Assembly (NCBI RefSeq): GCF_001949145.1
Contig: NW_019091528.1
Span: forward strand, 211,582-241,975
Length of the DNA: 30,394 bases
Direction: 5' to 3'
Source of the DNA: Acanthaster planci
Lineage: Eukaryota; Echinodermata; Asteroidea; Valvatida; Acanthasteridae
In this document: piece after piece, positions 10,718 through 20,488 of the stretch
Layout of the letters: each line of letters opens with the position of its first letter
Numbering within the stretch: position 1 is the first letter of the stretch
Notes under the pieces: generated by a model
The model's database searches: none
What the model was told of the DNA's origin: nothing
What the model saw: the letters and a program-made list of their open reading frames with translations, nothing else
Translations under genes and position numbers: made by a program

Positions 10718-12242
10718 GAATTCTTGCCTGAATGTGCGTGACTATGACATACCCGTGTCACGTTTGCATCTCCTCCTTGCTCGCAGTACTGATTGCATCA
10801 GCCATTACAAATACACGTATGTCCAAATTTGTTTGCTGCGTGCACGCAGCTTTTTCAGGTCAGACCTGAGGTTTGTTCACTTATGCTCCACACAAGCAAA
10901 ATACATGTCTGTGTCACTGCAAAATGCTTCAGTCAAATGAATACAGTCTCATGTTTGTGAATTGACATAAAGCGTGTTTGTCGAGGAGTTTGTGCAAATT
11001 TACTGTCCCAAAGAAATCCTCGGCAAATACCCAATCCTCAAACACATCACAAAATATGAGTAATCCGAAACCGCTGTTCCTGGCTCTCCACCCAAGCAGG
11101 CTGGTGACCTGATCTGATTTCAGTTTTTCCTATTTCTCTCTGTTTTCCAACCCTAGGGAGAAGTCTGGTGCAGGCCACAGTTGTTCCAGTCTCTCTGGAG
11201 ATTGGCTACTGGCAAATTGACAATGCGAGGAGAGCGTCTGCAGATAATTTCAGTCCCCTAGTCACTCAAGGAGATAAACTCAAGGAACTAAAAGCATGTC
11301 TTGTTTAGCCTGGGCAGCTCTCCTTGCCACTTTAGGCCTAGTCTGGTGCATTTTTCCCTCCATAGCAGAAGCTGACTGAGTAAATGACCACTTTTTCCCC
11401 CATTCTTTTCTCTCTTTCCCTTTTTTATTTTTAAATGTATTTCCTTGAACCGCACATTTGTGCCGTTCGATTGAAATCCGATGCTGGAGAACGCAGAGCG
11501 CTCCCACTCTTCGTCCACACTGATTGCTTTTTTTTTTTTCTCAAAATGAAATTTGCACACGGGGAGCTCGATGGAAAAGAGCCTTGGGCTCCCTGAGGAA
11601 CTAAGGTCTTGGTTATTAGTAGCTCCCCAACACGTGTGTACATCCAGCACGGGACGAGAGATGCATGTATAGCACTGATTGCCACTGATGTCTTGCTTTC
11701 CGTCTGCGATGGTATCCATGTTTCTCATTTGTGTCTTTTTTGGGGGGGTTGTTGCTAAGATGGTCAAACGAAAACATGCCGAACCAGAGATAATTTCTTC
11801 TCGTCACAATCAGTGAATTAGCAAAGCAGTGACCCGCAGTAGTGATCACTGCCCAACTTGAGGACCTGTGTGTTTTGAATCTGAAATATTGACGTTATTT
11901 AGAATTAATGAAATATTAACGGTGCGACGGATAGTCTCGTACTCCACCGACGTCGGTCCTCATGGTATCATTTACCGTAAAATGATAACAGATGGTAGTT
12001 ACCATCAATTCATTGCATGAACGCAGAGCACTATCATATTGCACAACTCAGTTACAGTTAACGCTGTTGCAGTCAGACATATAAATTTACTAGGTAGAAT
12101 AAGGTTCTCTTTTTGGAGAGGGTTTGATTTTGTTTTGAGTAGCTTCACGCCCCTCATATTGCATACGCTCCATATCAACACCCCTCCCACTTTGCCTCAC
12201 TGCAAATTGTACTCAGATTATCCCTCTTCGTTCTCTTTTATT
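10718..12242. other. Intronic stretch, no gene recognised
   Basis: Part of the PPCDC intron. The longest open frame (minus strand, 11767-11288) has low-complexity Lys runs and no family resemblance, so it is not annotated. Near 11968-12007 there are small imperfect palindromes (ATCATTTACCGTAAAATGAT; GATGGTAGTTACCATC). Nothing else is supported. Confidence 0.5.
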
Positions 12243-12482
12243 TGTCAATATTATGACGTGACAGAGGGCGCTAGTCACTAGGCGTGGTGCGAAGTTATAG
12301 ATGGCGCTCTGCCCAGTAACAAGGGCAGATGTTAGGCGCGTATAGCTGTGTGTTAGGTGAGCACAGCACATAGGCTCCGCCTTGCGCTTGAGGCGATTGG
12401 ATAGTGGAAGTCACATGTAGTGCGTGCACGCAGGGGCAGTTGCAGTAGCAGGCAGCTCGCTAGGCTATACACTGTATAAGGG
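12243..12482 (+). promoter_or_regulatory. Promoter-like GC-richer patch (tentative)
   Basis: A local rise in CpG content carries several promoter-type words. There is a CRE-like TGACGTGACA (12254-12263) and an AGAGGGCGC with partial resemblance to the CTCF core (12264-12272). An inverted CCAAT box (GATTGG, about 12395-12400) and a TATA-like CTGTATAAGG (about 12473-12482) also occur. CAGAGGGCGC and GGCGCTCTG, about 35 bp apart, form an imperfect inverted pair. These words are short and could occur by chance. The patch immediately precedes the possible first exon at 12483. Confidence 0.25.
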
Positions 12483-12544
12483 ATGCGCAAGCGATGTTCC
12501 GTTGTCCTGAATCCTGCTCAAGAGGATCATGACCTGATCATGAG
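12483..12544 (+). other. Possible orphan first coding exon
   Basis: An ATG at 12483 opens a frame of 20 codons plus 2 nt (MRKRCSVVLNPAQEDHDLIM and a split codon) that ends at a consensus splice donor, GAG|GTAAGA, at 12545. It sits directly downstream of a promoter-like patch. Its phase (2) does not match the next PPCDC exon (phase 0 at 15097), so it is not simply an alternative PPCDC coding start. It could be a first exon of a nested gene, or a non-coding alternative exon. The peptide resembles nothing I know, and GATCATGA is repeated within it. Weak evidence. Confidence 0.2.
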
Positions 12545-12631
12545 GTAAGAGCCAAGAATCGTGTGCGAGGGTTAAGGTAACCTAGCCTAGCGTGACTGTG
12601 CCTACATGTAGGTCCCGATCAGTGCGTGTGT

Positions 12632-12810
12632 CATTGAGGGGCTCAGTAGGTTGAGAGGCTAATTGGCGGTGCGGTATAGTTCCAGATGGGAAATAGGTCA
12701 TTGTGTTTGAGCCCCGTGCTGGACCGAGAAAAGGCACAAGTTTCCAAACAACTCAGCCTCCTTTGCTTAAAACTCCACTTCACTGGTTTACAAATGACTA
12801 TGAAATGCAC
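12632..12810 (+). mobile_element. tRNA-derived SINE (probable)
   Basis: The segment has a polymerase III-type layout: an A-box-like GGGGCTCAGTAGGTTGAG (about 12638-12655), a B-box-like GTTTGAGCCCC (12705-12715), then GGACCGAGAAAAGGCACAAG. A body follows with CTTTGCTTAAAACTCCACTT and TTTACAAATG, recalling the GGCAAGGCACTT...TAAATGGG body of many metazoan tRNA-head SINEs. The two boxes are about 65 bp apart, wider than in a true tRNA, and the strand cannot fold as a cloverleaf, so it is not a functional tRNA gene. The ends and target duplication were not resolved. Confidence 0.5.
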
Positions 12811-15096
12811 GTGTTAAGGTCGCGTCACTACCAGCAATCTGAACACTCCTGACCAACATGGCTCTTTTCAACTAATGAGGGGGTACTACTGCTCAAAGTG
12901 GACACAGGGATACAATTTTCCTGTGCAGCTTGGAATTCCTTCCCTCTCCTTTTTTGTTTTCTTATTTTGGCTTCCCAGTTGCATGCCGACATGTATGTAT
13001 AAATACATGAAACTGTTTCCTCTGTCAGCATGAAGCAGGTTTAGGTAAACAGTTTTTTGCAAAGTGCCCGGAGGGCTTGAAAAAATAAAATGGACTCTCC
13101 TCAAGTATCCATTTTCTCTGGCAAAGACTACCTCTCCTTCACACCCACTCCTATGCATTCTTATCTCAAATTCGGCCTGAAATGGGTCTGCTCAATGCAT
13201 GACGGCCTGTAGAAAACAACTTTCTCTCTCTCACTGCCTTTCTGAAAAGGTCATCTCCCACAGACATGGCTTCTTATGATTGTATCTCGCATCGATGCAG
13301 TCGTGCCGATTGGTCCGTTCCGGGCGTGGACTTTGCCGCAACACATCTTCATCAGTTCCTGCTCGATAAGCCTCTAGTAGGCCAGAACAGTTCAAGGCAT
13401 GTCTGGCGCGGCCTAAAATGTGACAAAACCCCTTGCTTTTCTTCCAACACAGCTTGAAAAGGCCAATCTCTGAGGAGGAACTGACTTCGTGCTTCAGTTG
13501 ATCTCGTTGATGTCCTTATTTTCCAAATAGATTTTCCCAGTGCAAAATCCTTAGATAATACTTGCCGAGGACAGTGTAAAAAAAAGATCAGAAACAATGA
13601 TGACTCTGTAAAAAAAGTAGAAAAATTGTTTAATGACTGAAGTTACCAGAAGTTAGTGGACTTGACATTTCAACCCTAGAAGAATAATTTTGTAAGCATC
13701 AATTACCAGTAGAACTTACCTGTACATGTACATGTATAATACACAGAGCTGACAAATAGGTCAACTCCGTAGCGACAGCAGGTCTCCATTCTGGAAAGAT
13801 GTGGATCTCATCAGCACCACCTGACTGCTTAGATCATCATTTTGTTTTAATGTCATCGTTTTCATCTTTAGATAGAGATTAGCTTGTAAGGTAATTTGCC
13901 CTGCAGAAATATGTGACATTTTGCACTGAGCAACTCGGGGCTTGTGGAACATATAAACAAGGGAGAAAAAGTTATAAAATATATTCAGGAATTATTACAT
14001 GTGTATGCGTTTGCATCCGATTTCATATCTTTGTATTTCACTGTCATGCTTATCAGTTTTCAAAGGAGCTTAGGAAATCGAGAATTTCTGGTGTATCCTC
14101 ATTATTGAGTGATATGTTTTGTGCCTCCCGGGAGATTCTTGGAGCTGAAAAACAAATGGGAGTGACTGAGTTGCTACCGGGCTCCTGTTGAAGAAGAGTA
14201 AAGCTGTTGATGTGTTGCAGCCTCTCAGTGTGTTAACTGCAGATTTTGGAGAATTCCTGTTTTCATGCTTTGGCTGCAATTATGCACCTTTCGTGATAAA
14301 TGGTTATGTATTTTTGTCTCTTATCATGTCTTACCGAATCCTACACAATGCAGATTTTGTTTTCACAGTTCAAAGTGCCTCTGAAGGTTTAAGTGCGTTA
14401 GTGGGGAGAGAGGTAGGTCAACCATTGAGTACACATATTGTAAGCGTTCTGGGAAAAGGAAATTGATATAGTAATGCCATGATGATTCCTGGAAATAAAC
14501 TGGAGCTTGGAGAAGGGCTTTTGGGATGGAACCTCAAGATTGGGATGTGTTGTGGGATTGGCCCGTGTTCCTGTTTGGTGTTTGTTTGCTCACAACCTTT
14601 ATCGCCCCTGAGAAAAAATACAAAATACTGCGATCCCATCATGTTCATAAGGTAATTGAAGTGATAACCATTATGTTGTGCAGTGGGATGTGCCACTTTT
14701 GAGATGCAGGATTTCTTGTGGATGGGTTGGAGGGAATACAGTTGAGAAGTTTTTCAGAGGGGGGCCGGCTGAATGTGTGAAGCACTTTAATAGGCACCTG
14801 AGGTTGACAGTGTGTCATGATGTGTCTGGAATGGATTTTTATTTCATTTTTTTTTCATACATGTAGATGATAGCCCCCTTCCAACTCTAGGTTGCATATT
14901 GTGCAGTGGTGATTCAGGCAAAACAGAACAAAAATTCCCAAGTTTTGATCCCTGTTCACAAACTGTCCATATTTCCTTTCCAGGTTTAGACTGGCTTATT
15001 TGTTTACAAAGCCCACTTTAATTAAGATGTCCAAAGTTTCCTGTGCCAGTGAGGTGACAATAAGCTTCCAAGCACTAACTTTGTTTCTTCACACAG
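12811..15096. other. Intronic stretch, no gene recognised
   Basis: Last part of the large PPCDC intron, ending in a typical acceptor (TTTGTTTCTTCACACAG). A small acceptor-like CATCTCCCACAG at about 13252-13263 precedes a 63-codon open frame at 13266, but its peptide resembles nothing known and no matching donor is evident. Overlapping TACATGTA palindromes lie at 13723-13736. No other structure is supported. Confidence 0.5.
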
Positions 15097-15265
15097 ACGT
15101 GCGTTGTCCGAGCGTGGGACCTGGCCAAACCTCTGTTGTTCTGCCCCGCCATGAATACCCACATGTGGAACCACCCCATCACCGCCGAGCAGATCAACAC
15201 TCTCAAGTCGCTGGGCTATAGCGAAGTACCCTGCGTGGAAAAGAAGTTGGCTTGCGGAGATACAG
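15097..15265 (+). CDS. PPCDC: PPCDC, internal exon (PAMN and active-site Cys)
   Basis: Second visible exon of the decarboxylase, 169 nt, entering in phase 0 and leaving in phase 1 at a CAG|GTAATT donor (15266). It reads TCVVRAWDLAKPLLF, then CPAMNTHMWNHPITAEQ, and ends with EVPCVEKKLACGDT. PAMN is the signature of the HFCD flavoproteins; its Asn (AAT at 15154-15156) binds the substrate carboxylate in the plant homologue AtHAL3. The Cys of LACGD (TGC at 15253-15255) corresponds to the Cys that completes reduction of the ene-thiol intermediate. With the His of the previous exon, all three expected catalytic residues are present, so the enzyme should be active. The intron before it is 11,737 bp and the one after it 5,158 bp. 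Confidence 0.95.
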
Positions 15266-16067
15266 GTAATTAGGATGTGCGGTACTGTACCGAAACCAAC
15301 AAGGGAGGGGGGAGTCGGCAGAATTATTTGCCTCGGTTGGCTGGATGGCTGGCTGGCTGTATTGAGGTCAATCGCCGATAGGTCTTGTCTGAGCTTTTTT
15401 TTTGCACGGTATTAGTCATCTGAGTGTGAGACGCACTCGACTGGGGAGGACGACGAATGCCTGAAGTCTACAGACGCTGTCCGCTGTGTTTGTCTTGGAC
15501 CCTCTCCCAAATCTCAGTTCTTGCCGCTGGCTTCAAATTTGTCTCCGGCTGCGGCATAATTAGGAGGCCTGTAATGCTGGAACTGGGTGGGGGATGTTAC
15601 AAGCTCCATCTTCTTGGGATTTCACAGTCCTTCAAAGCAGAAAATAGTCCCATGCTGCGCAAGAGTTTCACAGGAGCCTAAAATCAGGGAGTTTGCGGGG
15701 GGGGGGAGGAACTGGAGAAAAATTGGGGGGGGAGGTTGGAAATTGTCAATTTAATTAAGCATCCCATTTCTTGTACACATTGTATACATGATGTCGTCTA
15801 ACTCAGCCTCCGTACCGTACACACAAGGCTCTTTCAGTTTCAAGCACGCGCCGACGCCTCACTGTAGAACCCAAGTTTCCCAAAAAACTGATTAAAACCT
15901 AACAATTAGATCTTGCTCGCTTCTCATGGATTCAAGACTGTTAAGCCATGGCACATTTACTTGACATGGACCATGATATTTAGGGCTAAGCACAGACATC
16001 AAGTAATATTTATTATTAAAAAACTGCACACTGCTGTACATGTAGTTCAGTGGTTTGCAGGAGACAT

Positions 16068-16196
16068 ATTTTCATTATTATTTATTTGACCATCACAAGA
16101 ACAAAACATTACAAAATTGAACAAAATGTACAATAAACAAACAAACCAACAACCAAAAAAAGGAAGCAGTAGCGGGGACCGCGGACGAAAGTCTGA
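16068..16196 (-). mobile_element. LINE 3'-tail-like fragment (weak)
   Basis: On the minus strand this reads CTTTCGTCCGCGGTCCCCGC, then T-rich and TTTGTTTGTTTATTG sequence, then TTGTTCTTGTGATGGTCAAA followed by ATAAATAATAATG. A G/C-rich block followed by TTGTTCTTG and a short AAATAAT-type tail is common at the 3' end of Jockey/CR1-like elements. There is no coding remnant to confirm it. Confidence 0.3.
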
Positions 16197-17224
16197 ATAC
16201 ATAACAAGACATGATCAGACCTCCCCCCTTAGGCTGCAACATGTACATGTATGTCACCGACGTACTGAATAGTGCAGCCCTAGCCTTCGATAATGAGCTT
16301 CTCTTGTTTCTCCTCCCCCCCCCACAACTGAAGGCTCAGCTGCAGCTTTTCAAGACTGGCCTCATTAGTGGCAGATCGTTTTTTAAGTATTGAATGTGTG
16401 TGGTCAGGAATGGTGGCTTCTGTCCCAGCGCCATGACCTTCATTTTCTCATTTAAATTTGTAACAGATACCACCATCCGAATGGAATAGACGTTTAAAAA
16501 TCATTTTATTATAAACAATCGTACTCTCCTTGCTGTCACCCACTGCTCTGGCAGCAGCGTCACTGGAAATGCAAACTGACTGGAAAGAAACAAACTAATC
16601 TCCTGATAAAACAGACAAAATGTCACTTTACGTTGAAGGGAAAAAGGTAATATTGGAATTGGCCGTCCCTGGTATTGTTAAATGTCAGTCACCCGTTGAG
16701 TAAATAATGTGCCATCATGTGTGTCAGGCAGTTTGTTCACCCCAGCGTCATGGTGTGCGCGGATTGCCATTAAAGCAGACGTGTGTAAATGCAGAAATTT
16801 TGTCCAACCATTTCCTCCTCTGATTGTGACATTTGCAAGAGCAAGATGGAGAGATTACTGTGTTCATGAGTTGTCTTGTTACCATGGTTGCAGAGATAAT
16901 CCAAGTATCACCTTGGGGGTACTCTACTGCCTACCTTTTTTCAGTGGTTGTACAGCCATACCAAGACATTTTGTGTCGCATTTGGTCCAACACGTTGAGA
17001 CTGTTCTGCTCAGGACATCTGTCCTCCGCAAGTTCATGTCGTTTTATCTATTCTTTAATTTGTGTGCACCTGATATGAGAGTATCTATTAAAGATGTGAA
17101 TATGTACCTTCAACCATCTCCAAAAGAATTTCTTTGCTCTTTATGTGACCACTTGTTTAACCAAGAACCCAACTCACAAGCTTTCTAATCATAACATAAT
17201 GTTCTATTACCCCCCTCTCTCCCT

Positions 17225-17476
17225 CTTCTTTACAGACAATTTTTTTTTAATTATTTTATTCTTTATTTTCAATTCCTTTTATCGGAGAATAATTATTTAT
17301 CATAAGTGTAGTATATGTTTTGTATTTATTTCAATTAGTTTGGAGAGCCCCTTTGAAAGAATTTATTTCTTTTGGGCAATCCCTCGGGGGCTGATCAGAA
17401 TATCGTCTTATTGTGTTTGTATTTGTTTCTTGTAACTTGTTCTTTCTGAGAAATGAAATAAATGAAATGAAATAAA
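17225..17476 (+). mobile_element. LINE 3'-end-like fragment with AAATG tail (weak)
   Basis: T-rich sequence is followed by GGGCAATCCCTCGGGGGCTG, CTTGTAACTTGTTCTTTCTG and a short tandem tail of AAATG/AAATA units (17453-17476: GAAATGAAATAAATGAAATG and a few more bases). A small tandem repeat at the 3' terminus is typical of CR1/L2/Jockey-type LINEs. No reverse transcriptase sequence is attached, so a severely truncated copy is the best guess. Confidence 0.4.
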
Positions 17477-19883
17477 GGGAAAGCCTGGTGTTAGCCCTTT
17501 GCAGTTGGAGGAAAACTCAATATTTCAGGATCTCTTTAAATGGCCTCGGGCATCATATTCTGTTCAACTTGTGCCCCTCTTTCTTACATGTATGTGGAAA
17601 TTATTTTATCCCTCATTTACATCATTTTATTTACGTTTACATCATGTTTTTGTAAATGTTAAATGTAATCATTTTCACTGACACCTGAGTGTGCTGTTTC
17701 TGTGATGCGATTTGAGAAAGACCCAGTTCATTTGGTGGGTAGGGGGATCTGTTGAAACTGTGAACCCAACGTTTGCTCATTAAAAACTGTTGAGTTGTCT
17801 CAGTACGTTCCCATGTACTAAAACAACAAGTAGCTAAATAAGACAGCAAATTTTGATAGCAAAATGGTTAAAATCTCGCAGATTCTAGTGCAGGAGTATC
17901 TGTAACATTGGCAAATGCAGAATAGAATTTTCTGGAAGGGCCTTTTTTTGGAGGGGGAAATTTTTCAAGTTTATTACCCTTTGTGGTCTTTAGAAGGGGA
18001 TGAGACCAAATGGAGGGGAGGTGTCTTAATGTACTTTGGGAAAGAATGAAGGTGTCTAAAATCACATTCAATTATAGATGGTATAAAAAACAAAAAGTTT
18101 GGGGGGGGGACATGGCCAGCCCTTGTGGGACTCCATTGGATCCACCAGTGCCATTCTCATAAAATGTGAAATTTTCCTTGGCATAAAAAAAACAGAAGGA
18201 CACCATAGCGCCCTTAAAATGGCCACACGAAAATTGAAACTTAGCCCTTAAAAAGACTATGCTGTGCGGATCCTTTAAAGTCCTGCTGGAGAGCTGACTG
18301 GAAAGTAGTGAGGGCTGGGGTTTCCTTGTGTCTGACATGCACAGAGGGAGAGCTGTAATAAGCTCCCATCACTAGCCCGGGGGACAAGTCCTGGTATCTC
18401 TCTAATATCAAAGGTGATACAGAATATTTTTTCCGCCTCAAGATTGGCATGTCTGAGTGGAGTTCATGATTTGATCATGGGAAAGGCACGTTCTTGGCAG
18501 TAGTGTGCATACGGGACTGGGATTTATGTGTAGATGTTTGACCAGTGCGGTCGTTTATTTCAATTTTTGGAGCCGACTTTTCTGGGTCAGAAATAGCGAC
18601 TCTCTGTAATGTGAGACCAGTGTCGGAAAATGGAAATTGCTAAAAGGACATCGAGACTAAAATGCAATGAAAGCAAGAGTCAGATATGCGTTACTGCTGA
18701 TGCATGTAGAGTTTTCTTGCTCATCTGTTGAGAATCAAAACAAAGCCTCCAAAAAGTCTGCTAGATATTTCATTAATAATACTGGTTTCAAAACCATCAT
18801 GTTTCCGAGTGTCGTAGAAATATCAATCTCCAGCAAATTCAACTCATCCACATTCACTTGGCTATCAAGACATCATATTCTTTTAAGAGTAAACAAAGAT
18901 TATCTGTTGAATATATTTCCAGATGAAAAGTAAATCGTTTAATGGATAAGCATGTAGAAAAACACAATTTTACATATTGCCAATATTTTGAAAGTTTCAT
19001 TTGGCAGAGTATGTCATGACCATGTACCATTACATGTGCACATGCATAAGTGAAAGTATCAAGTTTTTCCATTATTTATCTCATGACCTGTTAACATTTA
19101 CTCCCCTCCCCTGAAAAAATTGACAAACCTTTCATAACAAAACACTATTGTGTATGCACAATCAGTTGTACATGAACACAGTACGAGCATGAACAGTGTA
19201 CGATATTGATGCACAACCCTATTTTTCTGCACAGTGGAACAAATAAAAAGATGAGGTACATATGTAGTGTTGTGGTTCAACAACAGAGGGCGGCATTGCT
19301 ATTTTTTCTGCCAGTAGATTTAGCAGCCTCCCAGTCGTCACCAGTGTATCGAAGAATGCACAGGATACTGTGGTCAGTTTATGGCACTGCAAATCTCCTT
19401 ACACTATCTGACAAGGGTAAATCCATTCAGCCATACCATAAGGGGTTAATGCAGATCATGAAGACATGTTGCAGCATCAGGCATTATGACCCAGAGGTGA
19501 CCTTAACGAAAGAGCTTCACCCACAACTGTACCTACATGTATCAACCATTCCGGGAGCTTGTATCAAGTTGGCATTTTCACATCCCCCCCCTTCCTTAAG
19601 AGGGGAAATAGAAGAAATAGGACAGAAAGAGGAAAAAAGTGTGGCTTCGGACTTCATTTGATCCACCACTCATCAGGGTTTCATAAAATAAAAACTGTAA
19701 ATAATCTATGATACACAAGACTGATTGAAACTTTAGAAAATAAAGCCTGACGGAATATTAAGATCCCACCTACAGATTTATGTTAAAGATTCCACAGCTC
19801 ATTGGAAAAATAGCATGCATGTTCTTCAACCTTCAATGAACTCCATCTACATGTATTTTCTAATTGTTATAAATACAGCATAT

Positions 19884-20387
19884 CAGAGTTGCTGACTCGA
19901 GTCGGACTCAAGTTGCTATTTTTGTGACTTGACTTGTAAATACCAGCTTTGACTTGTGACTTGACTCGGACTTGCAAAAATTGACTTGTGACTTGACTTG
20001 AACTTCCAAAAAATGACTTGTTACCAACCCAAGTCAGATGCTACTCAACCAGCCCCATATATTTTTAGGGGAACTATGGAGGCATTGTCAAAATCATTGG
20101 AGAAAAGGTGTTCAACTGTCCAAAATTCATAACTCGTAACTTTGTAAGTTGACGCCTGGTTCTTTTTGCTTTTTATAGCTGGACAAAATAATGTGCAGCT
20201 TGACTTGTACTTGGACAAAGAGACTTGTGACTTGACTTGCCCTGTGACCAAATGACTTATGACTTGACTTGTGACTGGACCTAATGACTTGTGACTTGAC
20301 TTGGACTTGCATATAATGACTTGTGACTTGACTTTTACTTGCATATATTGACTTGGACTGGTATATTATGACTTGCTGCCACCTCTG
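19884..20387. mobile_element. Non-autonomous hAT element (MITE) built of ACTTG repeats
   Basis: The 504 bp element is flanked by perfect 8 bp target duplications, CAGCATAT (19876-19883 and 20388-20395). Its ends are short inverted repeats, CAGAGTTG on the left and CAGAGGTG as the complement of the right end, which fit the hAT consensus CAGNGNTG; the 8 bp duplication is also diagnostic of hAT. Most of the interior consists of imperfect direct repeats of a 32 bp unit of the type AATGACTTGTGACTTGACTT plus GGACTTGCATAT, in two blocks around a unique core (about 20039-20198). It has no transposase. The right edge lies 36 bp before the acceptor of the last PPCDC exon, so the intron keeps only 36 bp (target copy included) between element and exon. 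The two frames on the minus strand with repeated Lys-Ser-Gln-Val are by-products of the repeat. Confidence 0.9.
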
Positions 20388-20423
20388 CAGCATATACATG
20401 TATATTTGTGCTATATTTTGCAG

Positions 20424-20488
20424 GTGCTGGGGCCATGGCTGAAGTGTCCACCATTGTGACAGCAGTACTTGACGCTCTCAACAGGTAG
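20424..20488 (+). CDS. PPCDC: PPCDC, last visible coding exon
   Basis: The exon enters in phase 1 after the acceptor GCTATATTTTGCAG, completing a Gly codon with the previous exon. It encodes GAMAEVSTIVTAVLDALNR and a TAG stop at 20486-20488. GAMAEV is the conserved C-terminal motif that follows the active-site Cys, so identity is secure despite the short length. The C-terminus is about six residues shorter than in vertebrates. The stop lies within ACAG|GTAGCC, which also resembles a splice donor, so an isoform that splices onward and carries a longer tail is possible. The acceptor's upstream context is a transposon inserted 36 bp away. Confidence 0.9.

Larger units (their letters stand above)
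15266..19883. other. PPCDC intron, mostly unrecognised
   Basis: The intron between the last two PPCDC exons, up to the hAT element. It contains guanine runs near 15693-15735, two candidate LINE tails (listed separately) and TACATGTA palindromes at 16037, 16244, 17585, 19534 and 19848. The longest open frames (16709-17188 and 19206-19661) have no recognisable domain or codon bias and look random. Confidence 0.5.

Noticed and set aside
11288-11767. 159-codon open frame on the minus strand
   Set aside because: Low-complexity Lys runs from A/T tracts, overlapping frames open equally, and no family resemblance.
12632-12735. Possible tRNA gene
   Set aside because: A- and B-box-like words are present but 65 bp apart, and no acceptor stem or cloverleaf can be drawn; a tRNA-derived SINE fits better.
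13266-13457. Exon after the acceptor-like CATCTCCCACAG
   Set aside because: The peptide matches nothing, no donor follows in a sensible place, and PPCDC phase and homology are already satisfied without it.
16709-17188. 159-codon open frame on the plus strand
   Set aside because: The peptide is Cys/Phe-rich without a recognisable domain, lies in a PPCDC intron beside AT-rich LINE-like sequence, and has no splice or start context of note.
19206-19661. 151-codon open frame on the plus strand
   Set aside because: No domain or motif recognised; intronic and ending in low-complexity Glu/Lys sequence.
19884-20387. CRISPR array
   Set aside because: Regular repeats exist, but units are contiguous without unique spacers, the context is an animal intron, and target duplications mark a transposon.
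20045-20399. Minus-strand frames with repeated Lys-Ser-Gln-Val peptides
   Set aside because: They are translations of the 32 bp ACTTG repeat inside the hAT element, not a repeat protein.
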